36,613 nt of DNA from contig RDZE01000040.1 of NCBI GenBank assembly GCA_004293905.1, positions 1 through 36,613 of the forward strand, written 5' to 3'. The notes under the pieces were generated by a model, which saw only the letters and a list, made by a program, of their open reading frames with translations, did no database searches and had not been told where the DNA came from. The translations under genes and the position numbers were made by a program. This document shows, one piece after another, positions 16,595-26,318 of this stretch. Position 1 is the first letter of the stretch; the number at the start of each line of letters is the position of its first letter. Source of the DNA: Cytophagales bacterium (GTDB lineage Bacteria; Bacteroidota; Bacteroidia; Cytophagales; Microscillaceae).

Positions 16595-17056
16595 ATGGAA
16601 AATAATTTAGACAATTTAGACAACTTAGGGGGTGAAAGTAATGCCCAACAATTCAATGCAGAAGGAGGAAGCATTGCAAATGCGGGAAAAGAAGCGGCAC
16701 AAAGTCGCCGTACACGCATTATCATTGGTTGGGTATTGACCATAGCAGTAAGTTTGTTGTTGTTTGCAACAGCTTCTGCCAAATTTACAGGAGCTGCCGA
16801 GCCCGAGTTTGTGAAATACCGCTTAGAAGGTTATCTGATAGGCATAGGCATTTTAGAAGTAATATGCACTATATTATTCATCATACCGATGACGAGTCGC
16901 ATTGGTGTAGTTTTACTAAGTAGTTATTTTGGGGGTGCTATTGTGGCACATCTCACCTCTAACACCATTTTTATTCTCCCTCTCTTTGTATTGTTTATCA
17001 TCTGGACAACCGCTTTTGTCAAAGACCCCGATTTTTTTGGCAAATTTCTAAAATAA
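16595..17056 (+). CDS. DoxX-like four-helix membrane protein
   Basis: A 153-aa inner-membrane protein. A polar N-terminus with short repeats (DNLDNLGG, then EGGSIANAG) precedes four hydrophobic helices: IIIGWVLTIAVSLLLFATASAKF, LIGIGILEVICTILFIIPM, IGVVLLSSYFGGAIVAHL and IFILPLFVLFIIWTTAFV. The AKFTG motif after helix 1, YFGGAIVAHL and the spacing are those of the DoxX-like (DoxX_2) family, whose biochemical role is poorly defined but often linked to redox or membrane stress. It lies 41 bp before hslU on the same strand, so they may be cotranscribed. The asparagine/aspartate-rich leader is unusual for the family. Confidence 0.8.
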   Translation: MENNLDNLDNLGGESNAQQFNAEGGSIANAGKEAAQSRRTRIIIGWVLTIAVSLLLFATASAKFTGAAEPEFVKYRLEGYLIGIGILEVICTILFIIPMTSRIGVVLLSSYFGGAIVAHLTSNTIFILPLFVLFIIWTTAFVKDPDFFGKFLK

Positions 17057-17097
17057 AAAATTTTAACCCATTCATTCTATAAACTAAGACAGCATAC

Positions 17098-18453
17098 ATG
17101 GCAAATCAATTTGAAGATTTACAAAAAGCACTCACCCCACGACAAATCGTAGCGGAGTTAGACAAATACATCATAGGGCAGCAAGAAGCCAAAAAATATG
17201 TAGCCATTGCTCTTCGCAACCGATGGAGGCGCATGCATAGCAGCCCCGAAATGCAAAAAGAAATAGTGCCCAATAATATTCTGATGATAGGCGCGACAGG
17301 AGTAGGCAAAACCGAAATTGCAAGGCGTTTGGCTAAAATTGCCGAAGCTCCTTTTACTAAAGTAGAAGCCTCTAAATTTACGGAAGTAGGCTATGTAGGC
17401 AGAGATGTGGAAAGCATGGTACGCGACCTTGTAGAGCAATCTATCAATATGGTGAAAAGCCAAAAAAAGGAACAACTACAGCAGAAAGCCATGCAAGCCG
17501 TAGAAGACCATATACTCGATATTCTTATTCCGCCAATGCGTGCTGGCTCCGAAGAAGACATAGAACTCAATGAACGCACAAGAGAAAAATTTCGCGAAAA
17601 AATAAGACTTGGCGAGTTAGACAGCCGAAAAATAGAAATACAAATACAACAAAATAGTCAAGGAAATATAGGAGTAATGACACCCGGCATAGACGAAATA
17701 GCCCTCTCAAGTCTTCAGGGTATGCTGGAGGGAATGATGCCTAAAAAACTCAAAAAACGCTCTGTAACCATCAGTGAAGCACGTAAAATTCTTTTAGACG
17801 AAGAAATACTGAAGCTCATTGATATGGACGAGGTGAAGGAAGAGGCACTTTTTAAAGCCGAAAATGCAGGAATTATATTCATAGACGAAATAGACAAAAT
17901 AGCCGCAAAAGGGGCAGCAAGTGGACCCGATGTGAGCCGCGAAGGAGTGCAAAGAGATTTATTGCCTATTATAGAGGGTAGTGCGGTCAATACCAAACAC
18001 GGTGTTGTAAAAACGGATCATATTCTATTCATCGCCGCAGGAGCATTCCACGTTGCAAAACCTTCCGATTTGATACCAGAGTTGCAAGGGCGTTTTCCGA
18101 TTCGTGTAGAGTTGAACAGCCTTAGCAAAGACGATTTCTACAGAATACTCAAAGAGCCTAAAAATGCGCTTACTAAACAGTACGAAGCACTACTTTTGGC
18201 TGAAAATGTAGTCTTACAATTCGAAGATGAAGCCTTGTTGAAGTTAGCAGAAATTGCCTCGCAAATCAATAGCGAAGTTGAGAATATAGGCGCAAGACGC
18301 TTACATACTGTAATGAGCCATCTTTTAAATGAGTTTTTGTTTGATATTCCTGATAAAATTCAGGATACAACACTTCACGTCAGTGCAGCGATGGTAGAAC
18401 AAAAATTGAATGGTTTAGTAAAAAACAAAGACATGAGCCAATACATTTTGTAA
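17098..18453 (+). CDS. hslU: ATP-dependent protease ATPase subunit HslU
   Basis: A 451-aa AAA+ unfoldase that feeds substrates into the HslV peptidase. All hallmarks are present: TPRQIVAELDKYIIGQ at the N-terminus, Walker A GATGVGKTE (65-73), pore loop GYVGRDVES (the GYVG that grips substrate), Walker B IIFIDEIDKIAAKG, sensor region FIAAGAFHVAKPSDLIPELQGRFPIRVEL, and the C-terminal GARRLHTVMSHLL helix and terminal residues SQYIL that activate HslV. Length is standard. It lies downstream of the DoxX-like gene. hslV, usually next to hslU in other phyla, is not in this window; in Bacteroidota the two are often apart, so an HslV elsewhere is likely. Confidence 0.97.
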   Translation: MANQFEDLQKALTPRQIVAELDKYIIGQQEAKKYVAIALRNRWRRMHSSPEMQKEIVPNNILMIGATGVGKTEIARRLAKIAEAPFTKVEASKFTEVGYVGRDVESMVRDLVEQSINMVKSQKKEQLQQKAMQAVEDHILDILIPPMRAGSEEDIELNERTREKFREKIRLGELDSRKIEIQIQQNSQGNIGVMTPGIDEIALSSLQGMLEGMMPKKLKKRSVTISEARKILLDEEILKLIDMDEVKEEALFKAENAGIIFIDEIDKIAAKGAASGPDVSREGVQRDLLPIIEGSAVNTKHGVVKTDHILFIAAGAFHVAKPSDLIPELQGRFPIRVELNSLSKDDFYRILKEPKNALTKQYEALLLAENVVLQFEDEALLKLAEIASQINSEVENIGARRLHTVMSHLLNEFLFDIPDKIQDTTLHVSAAMVEQKLNGLVKNKDMSQYIL

Positions 18454-18544
18454 ATGCAAAGTGATTTTACAATAGTGGAGAGGGCTTCTTTGAGCCAATC
18501 AAATGAAGCCTTAATTTGAGTAAAACCATCACAAAAAAAAGAAA

Positions 18545-20185
18545 CTATTGAGGCAACTCCGCACGGAACAATGTTAAAAATGCATCTATTTGGGCTTTAT
18601 TCTCCGAATAGTACAAATTACCATTGCCTCTGTCGGTATCTTCCCAAAAAGTAGGCGTTGCACTTCGCAATCTTTGACAAGTATTTTCTACGAAGCTAAT
18701 CAATTTTTCTTTTCCAAACATGCCTATGTCTTCACAAATGTCTGTTACAATTTTCTTCACAAAATGCTCTTTCCCTTCTTTCATATAAAACAAGCCTAAT
18801 GATACTTGCAAAACTCTTACTCCACCCATCAAACGCATCTTTTCTTGGGCTACTTGTTCGCCGCCTGAAGCTGCCAAATCATCTATTTGTAAAAAGGCAT
18901 TCAGCACATCTTCTTGTAAGGTTTCGGGCAAGGTAGTATGGCTAAGTTGCATGAGTAATTTCTGCATTTCGTAGGTGAATACATCTACTAAGAAAGTAAA
19001 AGAACCATCTTGTTGGCTATGACGGTAAATTTCTTTAGTATAAATATTCAAATAAAATAGACTTTGTTTTACGTATTTTTCTTGTTTTGTATTAATTAAA
19101 TAAGCTATGAAATCGCTATAGTGCATAATAGCATTGTATAAATTACGTGCTTCGCTATTGCGCAAACCGTGTTTGATACCAAAACGCAACAGTGTATTGA
19201 AGCGAATCAAGATAACATTCATTAAGGCTTCATCTTGCTGTTGAGCGGCTATTTTACCACATTTTGACAACTCCGCCGCTACTAAGGTAGCCAAAGCAAA
19301 ATCGCCACGCTCAATAAGTCTTAGGTAAGCATCGCCAAAGAGACGGAAGATTTTTTGCTCAAAAAAAGTATGGCTTGCTTCCATTTCATCATACTGTTCG
19401 TTCATTGTTTTGAAAGAAACATCATTGCGCGCTTTTTCATACATCAGGAAAAAATCGTGAGGGAATGTATTTTTATTGCGTACATAATACTGTGCAATAG
19501 CACTCATTCTACTAATGATTTCAGCTTTGGGTTCTTTAAAAGAGGCATACTCAAGTAAATCATCTAATTGATTGAGTGCTTCTAAGAGGCGATATTGATA
19601 CTCGTCCATTTGTTTTTTAGTGTTGATGTATTTTATTGTATCAATTCGTTGCAAGCTACTAATATAAATGCGCCAAATTACATTGTTAGTTTTGGTATAG
19701 AGCAGGATATAAATAACATAGGGGATAGCCAAAAGCAAAGCAATAGGAAGCATAACATAAGTATTTAAAAGTATGCTTGCTTTGTAGGAAGGAGTATGAT
19801 GAGAATTTTCGGAGAAAAAAAGTTGTAGATAAACATTGTGCAAAGAGCCAATGGAAATGAACCAAACATAAAATAGACTTTTGATATCGTTGATGTAAAG
19901 GTCTATCAATTTAGGTGTACTTTGCGAAGCAATAGAAATAACAACTATTAGCGTACCTAAAACCAAGCCTAATAAACTCAGCCAAGTTTCAGGGGCAAAT
20001 TCCATTTTTAACTGTTCACTTTGACTTAGTAGTGAATTCAAATGGGCGAAATGGGCAGAGTTGATATTTTTAAAAACTACAAAATCTATCAAAATAGTGC
20101 CACTTACCACTATTAACAATATGAATAAAGATTTATAACGATTGAAGAAATGCGAGAAGATGAGAGAGTAGTATAACTTTTTCAT
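18545..20185 (-). CDS. DUF2254-like membrane protein
   Basis: A 546-aa protein with about four N-terminal membrane helices (SLFILLIVVSGTILIDFVVF, LSLLGLVLGTLIVVISIAS, LFYVWFISIGSLHNVYLQLFF, VMLPIALLLAIPYVIYILLY) and a long soluble helical C-terminal domain (about 200-546). The pattern in which helix 2 leads into ASQSTPKLIDLYINDI resembles the DUF2254 family of predicted membrane proteins, but the match is only by eye. The ATG at 20185 was chosen; an in-frame start at 20365 would overlap the divergent lipoprotein esterase gene by 140 bp. Only 40 bp separate the two start codons. Function is unknown. Confidence 0.75.
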   Translation of the reverse strand: MKKLYYSLIFSHFFNRYKSLFILLIVVSGTILIDFVVFKNINSAHFAHLNSLLSQSEQLKMEFAPETWLSLLGLVLGTLIVVISIASQSTPKLIDLYINDIKSLFYVWFISIGSLHNVYLQLFFSENSHHTPSYKASILLNTYVMLPIALLLAIPYVIYILLYTKTNNVIWRIYISSLQRIDTIKYINTKKQMDEYQYRLLEALNQLDDLLEYASFKEPKAEIISRMSAIAQYYVRNKNTFPHDFFLMYEKARNDVSFKTMNEQYDEMEASHTFFEQKIFRLFGDAYLRLIERGDFALATLVAAELSKCGKIAAQQQDEALMNVILIRFNTLLRFGIKHGLRNSEARNLYNAIMHYSDFIAYLINTKQEKYVKQSLFYLNIYTKEIYRHSQQDGSFTFLVDVFTYEMQKLLMQLSHTTLPETLQEDVLNAFLQIDDLAASGGEQVAQEKMRLMGGVRVLQVSLGLFYMKEGKEHFVKKIVTDICEDIGMFGKEKLISFVENTCQRLRSATPTFWEDTDRGNGNLYYSENKAQIDAFLTLFRAELPQ

Positions 20186-20225
20186 TTGAAAACAGAAAGT
20201 TTTAATTTTTCTTTGCAACAAAAAT

Positions 20226-21053
20226 ATGAAAAAAAGACATAATTTGCGACTTACTTCTATTTCAATGTCAATTTTTGTGCTACTTTGTGCTTGTGAAGCC
20301 CAAAATGAAAAAAATATAATGACACAATTTGAATCCAAAATATGGGTGAGTGCCCAAAAAGACACCCTGCGCTACCGTTGGCTCATACCAAAAGACTATG
20401 AACCAAGTAAAAAATACCCTTTAGTAATTTTTTTGCACGGCGTATACCAACGTGGAGACGACAACATTCGCCAAACCGAAGACATTGCTCATGTATTCTT
20501 AGACGAAACCCACCGCAAAAATTATCCTTGTTTTCTGATAGCCCCACAATGCCCAAAAGACAGCTATTGGGCTAATTTTGTTCGCGATGAAGAAGGCAAA
20601 CGCGCCTTAGGCAACAAGCCCACTTTGTCTATAGGTTTATTGATTAAATTAATCAAACAATTGCCCAAAGAATATGCCATTGATACAGACCGTATTTATA
20701 TCACGGGGCTTTCTATGGGGGCTTTTGGTACTTTTGATTTACTCATGCGCGAGCCCGAACTATTTGCCGCAGCCGTTCCTATTTGTGGGGGTGGCGTACC
20801 AAGCTATGCTTCTGTTTTTAAACATGTGCCTATTTGGATTTTCCATGGAGCAGAAGATGAGGTAGTACCTGTACAGTATTCGCGCGAGATGGTCAAGGCA
20901 TTAGAAAACGCAGGTGGGAGTCCTCTTTATACAGAATACCCCGCCATTAAGCACGATAGTTGGACACCCGCCTACCAAGAACCCCAATTATTCGATTGGT
21001 TATTTAGCCAGAAAAAAGAAAATCAGCACTCCGAAGACCCCTTAGAGCAATAG
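20226..21053 (+). CDS. Lipoprotein alpha/beta-hydrolase (esterase/peptidase-like, LpqC type)
   Basis: A 275-aa exported esterase. The signal peptide ends in the lipobox LCAC, so it is anchored to a membrane. The fold is alpha/beta-hydrolase of the 'predicted peptidase' group related to phospholipase/carboxylesterases: oxyanion motif VIFLHG, nucleophile elbow GLSMG (Ser163), acid in HGAEDEVVP (Asp211) and histidine in IKHDSW (His243). These proteins usually act on short esters, such as those of plant cell-wall sugars, but the substrate cannot be told here. It overlaps the convergent ctpA gene by 12 bp at the 3' end and is divergent from the DUF2254-like gene. Confidence 0.87.
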   Translation: MKKRHNLRLTSISMSIFVLLCACEAQNEKNIMTQFESKIWVSAQKDTLRYRWLIPKDYEPSKKYPLVIFLHGVYQRGDDNIRQTEDIAHVFLDETHRKNYPCFLIAPQCPKDSYWANFVRDEEGKRALGNKPTLSIGLLIKLIKQLPKEYAIDTDRIYITGLSMGAFGTFDLLMREPELFAAAVPICGGGVPSYASVFKHVPIWIFHGAEDEVVPVQYSREMVKALENAGGSPLYTEYPAIKHDSWTPAYQEPQLFDWLFSQKKENQHSEDPLEQ

Positions 21054-22712
21054 TTTTTCAGCTTTATCAAACAGTTTTAAGGCTTTCTGAAAAATTTCAT
21101 CTTGCTCAAACCAGATGGGGTAAAAACCTCTGCTTTGCCATACACTACGGGCTATCCATGCCTTAAGGTGAATCTGAATATCTTTCTCTAACTCAGAAGA
21201 TGTCAAACCGTTGGTAGCTATCTTCCCTTGTTGGGCGCGTTTCAATACTTCTTCTATCCATACTTTAGGCAGGTTAAAATTGGTTTTAAAATTTTCATAT
21301 TTCATGTTTGCCAATTCAGCTTTGTAGGTGGCATAGTAACTTAGAGCTACTTCTCTGATGATGTCATCGCGGTAAAGGTCATTCAAATAGCGTTGTATGG
21401 CACTGCTATCAAAAGACACAAAAACATCAGGCATAATACCTCCACCACCATATACTTTCCGTCCTTTGGCTGTGGTATATTGTAGCGATTTATCAAATTT
21501 GATACTATCTGCCGAAAAATATTCTCCTCTTTTGTATCTTTCTAAAATTTCATTTTCGTAGGCATCTTTTTTATCTTTTGTAAAAGGTTTTTGGATAGAC
21601 CTTCCACTTGGGGTATAATAGCGTGAAATAGTGAGCCTAAGTTCCGAACCATCTGAAAGTGCTATGGGCATCTGTACAAGCCCTTTTCCGAAGGAACGCC
21701 TGCCTACGATGAGCGCACGGTCGTTGTCTTGGAGAGCTCCTGCCAAAATTTCGGAAGCAGAGGCACTGCCCTCATTGATGAGTACAATTACTGCCCCTTT
21801 TTCCATCATACCTTGAATGTGCGCTTTGTGTTCTGAATCATATTTTGAGCCTTTTCCATCGGTATAAACGATTTTTACACTTCCTGCCAAAAGCTCATCA
21901 GCAATGTTGATGGCTCTGTCCATATAGCCACCCGGATTGTCGCGGAGGTCAATAATGAGGCGTTGCATGCCTTGTGCTTGTAATTTTTCGAGTGCTTCAC
22001 GAAATTCTTTGTAGGTATTAGAGGCAAAGCGTGTAATTTTGATAAAACCTGTTTGGGCATCTACCATAAAACTTACTTCTACTGAAGGGCTTGTGATGGT
22101 ATTTCGAGTTACGGTGTAGTGCATCAGTTGTTTTTTGCCTTTTCTCAAAACACTTAGTTTAACTTTTGTACCTTTTTTTCCTCTCAGTAGTTTGAATATT
22201 TGTGCATTGTCTATTTTGATGCTTGCTATATTTTTATCATCTACTTTTATGATTTTGTCGCCTGCTTGCAAGCCTTCTTTTTCGGAAGGACCGCCAGGAA
22301 TGATGGCAGCAATATGCACTGTATCGCGGACAATGTTGAACTCAATGCCTACGCCCTCGAAATCACCTTCTAATTGAGAGTGTGCCAATTGTATATTTTT
22401 GGCAGCGATATAGCTTGTATGAGGGTCTAATTTTTCTAAGAGTTGTTCTATAGAAAAATCTACTAACTCATCAATTTTGACTGTGTCTACATATTCTTGG
22501 TCTATATAGCCTAAAATTTCTTTGATTTTTTGATAGTTGGCTTGCGCGCTCTGACTTCTAATGCCTCCAAAAAGCATCGCACCGAGCCAAATGCCTACTC
22601 CTAAGGAAAGAAAAATAAGCAAAGGGAGGCGAATTTGCCAATTGGTATTCTGTATTTTATCTTCAGGCTTGTGTTCGCTTGTTTTATTTTCGTCTTCTTC
22701 TGTTGCAATCAT
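21042..22712 (-). CDS. ctpA: C-terminal processing peptidase, S41 family (CtpA/Prc type)
   Basis: A 556-aa serine-lysine endoprotease anchored in the inner membrane and facing the periplasm. An N-terminal helix (LLIFLSLGVGIWLGAMLFGG) is followed by a PDZ domain (about 105-200; FEGVGIEFN and the GLQAGDKIIKVD carboxylate-binding site) and the S41 catalytic domain. The catalytic pair is Ser318 in GSASASEILAG and Lys343 in SFGKGLVQ, with LRDNPGGYMDRA as the family motif. A C-terminal extension of ~150 residues is typical of Bacteroidota CtpA. Its start overlaps the stop of the upstream hydrolase gene (ATGA, 22709-22712), which indicates translational coupling. It probably trims periplasmic proteins in stress control. 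Confidence 0.95.
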   Translation of the reverse strand: MIATEEDENKTSEHKPEDKIQNTNWQIRLPLLIFLSLGVGIWLGAMLFGGIRSQSAQANYQKIKEILGYIDQEYVDTVKIDELVDFSIEQLLEKLDPHTSYIAAKNIQLAHSQLEGDFEGVGIEFNIVRDTVHIAAIIPGGPSEKEGLQAGDKIIKVDDKNIASIKIDNAQIFKLLRGKKGTKVKLSVLRKGKKQLMHYTVTRNTITSPSVEVSFMVDAQTGFIKITRFASNTYKEFREALEKLQAQGMQRLIIDLRDNPGGYMDRAINIADELLAGSVKIVYTDGKGSKYDSEHKAHIQGMMEKGAVIVLINEGSASASEILAGALQDNDRALIVGRRSFGKGLVQMPIALSDGSELRLTISRYYTPSGRSIQKPFTKDKKDAYENEILERYKRGEYFSADSIKFDKSLQYTTAKGRKVYGGGGIMPDVFVSFDSSAIQRYLNDLYRDDIIREVALSYYATYKAELANMKYENFKTNFNLPKVWIEEVLKRAQQGKIATNGLTSSELEKDIQIHLKAWIARSVWQSRGFYPIWFEQDEIFQKALKLFDKAEKLLL

Positions 22713-23509
22713 GAGTGTTGGTTTAAAAAAGATTCTATGGCTTTGTTTACTTGTTCGGGTTCTTCTATAGAGGAACTATGCCCAGCCCCTTCGATGATGA
22801 CTAACTGGGCTTGTGGAATTTGGCTTTTGATTCTTTCTGATTTGGCAGGCACAGTGGCTACGTCTTGGTCGCCAACGATAATCAGGGTAGGGAGTTGTAT
22901 GTTTTTTAGTTCATCAAAAATGGGTTTTCTCTCTATCACTCCTTTTACGGCGCGTGTAATGGTCGATGGGTTGTTAATGAGTTCTTTTTTCCATTTTTTT
23001 ACCAATTCTTTTCTTGTAGAGTCTTGTAGTATTTTTTGCCCAAACATAATTTTCATTACGGGTTTGGCTACTGCCCAAGTGCCGAGCCAGCGCACTACGT
23101 TGTTAAGAGTTGTATAACGAGGTACGTTTTCGGTGGGTTCTGCATCGGCAGAGGTTTCTAAGAGTATCACAGAGCGCAATAGTTCGGGGTGTCTTGCGCC
23201 TAAACGCATTGCAACAAAACCACCCATAGAAAGTCCTGCAAAATGGCAAGGTGCTGCATTAAGTGCTTTGATGAGTGCTACGGCATCTTCAGTGAGGGTA
23301 TCCATGTCGAGTCCTTCGGTAGTTTTTTGGCTTTGCCCTTGCCCTCTATGGTCATAAATGATACAACGGTAGCGATTTTTGAGTGCTTCTACTTGGTTGA
23401 GGAACATTTTTCCACTCCAAAGCAACCCATGTGAAAAAACGATGGTTTCTGCACCGCTGCCATATTCTTCATAATATATTTGAACATTGTTTATGGTAAT
23501 GTGAGGCAT
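22709..23509 (-). CDS. Alpha/beta-hydrolase, cytoplasmic
   Basis: A 266-aa hydrolase of the 3-oxoadipate enol-lactonase/BioH-like class by pattern. It has the oxyanion-hole HG (VFSHGLLW), YDHRGQGQS, nucleophile elbow GLSMGG (Ser94), acid in VGDQDVATVP and catalytic His in IEGAGHSSSIEEPE. There is no signal peptide. The substrate is not deducible; the same motifs occur in esterases, lactonases and haloperoxidases. It is the first gene of a two-gene operon, and its TGA overlaps the ATG of ctpA by 4 bp. The functional link to the protease is unknown. Confidence 0.88.
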   Translation of the reverse strand: MPHITINNVQIYYEEYGSGAETIVFSHGLLWSGKMFLNQVEALKNRYRCIIYDHRGQGQSQKTTEGLDMDTLTEDAVALIKALNAAPCHFAGLSMGGFVAMRLGARHPELLRSVILLETSADAEPTENVPRYTTLNNVVRWLGTWAVAKPVMKIMFGQKILQDSTRKELVKKWKKELINNPSTITRAVKGVIERKPIFDELKNIQLPTLIIVGDQDVATVPAKSERIKSQIPQAQLVIIEGAGHSSSIEEPEQVNKAIESFLNQHS

Positions 23510-23623
23510 AAGTGTATGATGAGTTTGAGAGAATCAAATTTTTAAGGATATAAAATTAATCAAAAAAAAGTTTTTTTGTTTTTTCTCTCAAGTTTTTTTC
23601 ACTGCATGAAGCGTTAATTAATG

Positions 23624-24805
23624 TTAATCGATGGGCGAAAAATGCTCTCTTCGGCGTTCTTCCATATCTTCGATGGGTTTAATGACCGTGTTATTAATTC
23701 TTTTTTCTAACCTACGATTAATCATTACTAAACCATACGCCATAAAAGTATTGATGAGGAATATAAAAAAGGGCAATCCTCCTGTGTATTTTTCTACTAA
23801 GGGTTTGATGAGCATCAATAAAAATTGGGCTACTGAAAACAAAGAAATGAAAATAAGATTGCGGCTCAGTTGCATCGGAATATTGAATTTTCCTAAGAGT
23901 GCAATGGTAGCAAACAAGAGTGTCATCACTAATAAAATCAAAAAATATTGCACATAAGAGGCTTGTTGTTGCGCTTCTAATTTGGCTTGTTCTTGTTCGC
24001 GGCGATATTGTTCTTGTCTAAATCTTTTTTCGGTTTTTTCTATTGCCAAAAGTGTTTGTTTTTTGAAAAGGCTATCTTTCAACTCATTATACATCATGTG
24101 ATATTCGTGCGCTTTGTCAAATTCTTTTTTGCGCGCATAAATTTTTGAGATAATGAGCGAAGCCTGACAAAGCTCCTCATCAGCTTTTATTTCTTGAGCA
24201 AGTGTTTCACTTCTTTTGGCACATTCGAAGGCATTGTTGTTGCGTGCTAATTCCAGATAAGCCTCTGCCAAATCGTTCAATACAGCGGCAGAGCCTTTTT
24301 TGTTTTTGAGTGTTTGTTCATAAATCTCTAAGGCTTTACTATAGCTTTCTATAGCTTTTTCGTACATATTTCGGCTTTTGTAAGAGTTGCCCATTAATCT
24401 AAGACATTCGGCGCGTCCTTTTTCATTTTTGAGTTTGTCCATAAAACCCAATGCTGCCAAGAAATTTTTGAGTGCGTCTATGTGTTTATTGACGCGCTGA
24501 TAAGCAATGCCTAAGTTTTTATAGGCTTCGCTTTGCGCCCTTTCATTGTTGTAATTTTTAGCAGTTTGCAATGCTTTTTGCGCATAGTTAATGGCTTCTT
24601 TCACGTCTATTTCAGTATACTCTTCTGAAAGACCATTGTAAATTTCAGCGGTTTGTGCATTTTCCTCTTCTGTGGAGAGCAAGCGAATGAGGCTGTCTAT
24701 TTTTACTTGGTTTTGAGCAGAAACAGACAAGGGGCTGAGTGTGATGGCTAATAGAAAACACCCTACCGATTTTGATAAAAATAAATTCCAGTTTACCGTA
24801 GTCAT
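23624..24805 (-). CDS. Exported TPR protein with membrane helices, no output domain
   Basis: A 393-aa protein: signal peptide (to about VSAQ), about four to five tetratricopeptide repeats (residues ~30-240, for example ALKNFLAALGFMDKL, AIESYSKALEIYEQTL, AFECAKRSETLAQEI), a coiled coil rich in Glu, Gln and Arg (RFRQEQYRREQEQAKLEAQQ), then about three membrane helices and a short cytoplasmic tail ending PIEDMEERRREHFSPID. This is the front half of Bacteroidota TPR sensor kinases and cyclases, but the catalytic half is absent and no frameshift remnant follows. I chose the ATG at 24805, since an earlier in-frame start gives a non-signal leader. It is probably a receptor that signals through a partner. 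Confidence 0.8.
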   Translation of the reverse strand: MTTVNWNLFLSKSVGCFLLAITLSPLSVSAQNQVKIDSLIRLLSTEEENAQTAEIYNGLSEEYTEIDVKEAINYAQKALQTAKNYNNERAQSEAYKNLGIAYQRVNKHIDALKNFLAALGFMDKLKNEKGRAECLRLMGNSYKSRNMYEKAIESYSKALEIYEQTLKNKKGSAAVLNDLAEAYLELARNNNAFECAKRSETLAQEIKADEELCQASLIISKIYARKKEFDKAHEYHMMYNELKDSLFKKQTLLAIEKTEKRFRQEQYRREQEQAKLEAQQQASYVQYFLILLVMTLLFATIALLGKFNIPMQLSRNLIFISLFSVAQFLLMLIKPLVEKYTGGLPFFIFLINTFMAYGLVMINRRLEKRINNTVIKPIEDMEERRREHFSPID

Positions 24806-24948
24806 TTTAGTTGTTGTGTTTTCTAAATAATAATCAAAATTGAAGCCAATTGAAAAAAGTCTTATTATTTTTTTGATTATTTCCAAATCGTTTCTTTAAT
24901 TTGTAGTTCAAATAGAAATTGTCAATCAATTATTCAGCATACAACAAT

Positions 24949-26253
24949 ATGACCGAAACAGTCTTTGCCTCTCTCACAGTCATCACTCTGGTAATAGTAG
25001 TGCTTGTGTTTTTGCTGCTTTTCGCCCAAGCAGTATTAGTACAAAGTGGTCCCGTAAAAATCATTATCAATGGCGATGAGTCTAACCCTGTGGTTGTTTC
25101 TGCGGGTTCGAGCTTATTAAGTACCCTTGCTCAAAGAAGCATGTTTCTGCCCTCTGCTTGCGGAGGCGGTGGCACTTGTGCCATGTGCAAATGCGTAGTA
25201 GAATCGGGTGGGGGAGATGTCCTGCCTACAGAATTGGGGCATCTGAACCGCCAAGAGCGAAAAGATAATGTACGTTTGGCTTGCCAAGTAAAAGTAAAAA
25301 ATGATATGCAAATTCGCATACCTGAAGAAATATTTGGAATTAAAAAATGGGAATGCGAGGTAGTATCTAATTATAATGTGGCTACTTTCATCAAAGAATT
25401 TGTAGTAAAACTGCCCGAAGGCGAAACACTTCACTTTGAATCGGGGGGGTATATACAAATAGATGTACCTGTTTGCGAAGTAGAATTTAAGACTATAGAA
25501 ATAGCTCCTCACCCCGAAGACCCCGCAGGCGCAGATAAATTCAGACCTGAATGGGATAAATACAAACTTTGGGATTTGAAAATGAAAAATGATGAGCCTA
25601 TTTTCCGTGCATACTCTATGGCAAATCACCCAGCAGAAGGTAATATTATCATGCTTAATATCCGTATTGCTACACCTCCTTGGGACAGAGCGGCAGGTAA
25701 ATGGATGAACGTGAACCCTGGTATTTGTTCTTCTTATATCTTTACGCGCAAACCCGGTGATAAAGTTACTATTTCTGGACCTTATGGCGAATTTCACATC
25801 AACCCAACCCAACGCGAAATGATTTACATAGGGGGTGGGGCAGGTATGGCTCCTTTGCGCTCGCACATATTCCATCTTTTCCATACTGAAAAAAGCAACA
25901 GAAAAGTATCTTATTGGTATGGCGGACGCTCAAGAAGAGAACTTTTTTATACAGAACATTTCCGCAACATAGAAAAAGAATTTCCTAACTTCAAATATCA
26001 TATAGCACTTTCTGAACCATTGCCCGAAGACGATTGGAAAGTGAAAAAAGACATAGACGATGCCGAAGGCGAAGGATATGTTGGCTTCATTCACCAAGTA
26101 CTGAACGATAACTATCTTAGCAAACATGCAGAGCCCGATGAAATAGAGTTTTATCTCTGCGGCCCGCCTATGATGAATGCTGCGGTGCTTAAAATGCTTG
26201 AAGATATGGGTGTGCCTGATGAAAATGTTCGTTTTGACGACTTTGGCGGCTAA
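24949..26253 (+). CDS. nqrF: Na+-translocating NADH:quinone reductase subunit F
   Basis: A 434-aa subunit that takes electrons from NADH into the Na+-NQR complex. One membrane helix at the N-terminus ([20 protein letters not shown]) leads into a [2Fe-2S] ferredoxin domain with Cys71, Cys77, Cys80 and Cys112 ([13 protein letters not shown] and LACQ). It is followed by the FAD domain (RAYSMAN) and the NADH domain ([14 protein letters not shown] and LCGPPMMN), and ends in the family-typical FDDFGG. The start at 24949 fits the family length. The usual neighbours nqrA-E are absent; the gene is alone between the TPR gene and a terminator. Confidence 0.96.
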   Translation: MTETVFASLTVITLVIVVLVFLLLFAQAVLVQSGPVKIIINGDESNPVVVSAGSSLLSTLAQRSMFLPSACGGGGTCAMCKCVVESGGGDVLPTELGHLNRQERKDNVRLACQVKVKNDMQIRIPEEIFGIKKWECEVVSNYNVATFIKEFVVKLPEGETLHFESGGYIQIDVPVCEVEFKTIEIAPHPEDPAGADKFRPEWDKYKLWDLKMKNDEPIFRAYSMANHPAEGNIIMLNIRIATPPWDRAAGKWMNVNPGICSSYIFTRKPGDKVTISGPYGEFHINPTQREMIYIGGGAGMAPLRSHIFHLFHTEKSNRKVSYWYGGRSRRELFYTEHFRNIEKEFPNFKYHIALSEPLPEDDWKVKKDIDDAEGEGYVGFIHQVLNDNYLSKHAEPDEIEFYLCGPPMMNAAVLKMLEDMGVPDENVRFDDFGG

Positions 26254-26285
26254 AATAACACTCCATTGTGTATGAATTTATATTC

Positions 26286-26316
26286 AAAAGAAGGATTGAA
26301 AAGTCCTTCTTTTTTT
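26286..26316 (+). terminator. Intrinsic terminator after nqrF
   Basis: A 10-bp core stem joins 26286-26295 (aaaagaagga) to 26304-26313 (tccttctttt) and can extend inward to a gaaa tetraloop. A T-run follows on the plus strand. It separates nqrF from the convergent ADP-ribosylglycohydrolase gene. Confidence 0.85.
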
Positions 26317-26318
26317 AT

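Noticed and set aside
18481..18512. Hairpin after hslU (agggcttc/gaagcctt)
   Set aside because: Only 8 bp with a wobble and a 16-nt loop and no T-run follow, so a terminator is not supported.
20186..20365. N-terminal extension of the DUF2254-like protein
   Set aside because: It would overlap the divergent lipoprotein gene, including its signal peptide; the ATG at 20185 gives a normal membrane-protein start.
25117..25884. 255-aa open frame antisense to nqrF
   Set aside because: It is the shadow of a strongly conserved gene on the other strand, has biased composition and resembles no family.
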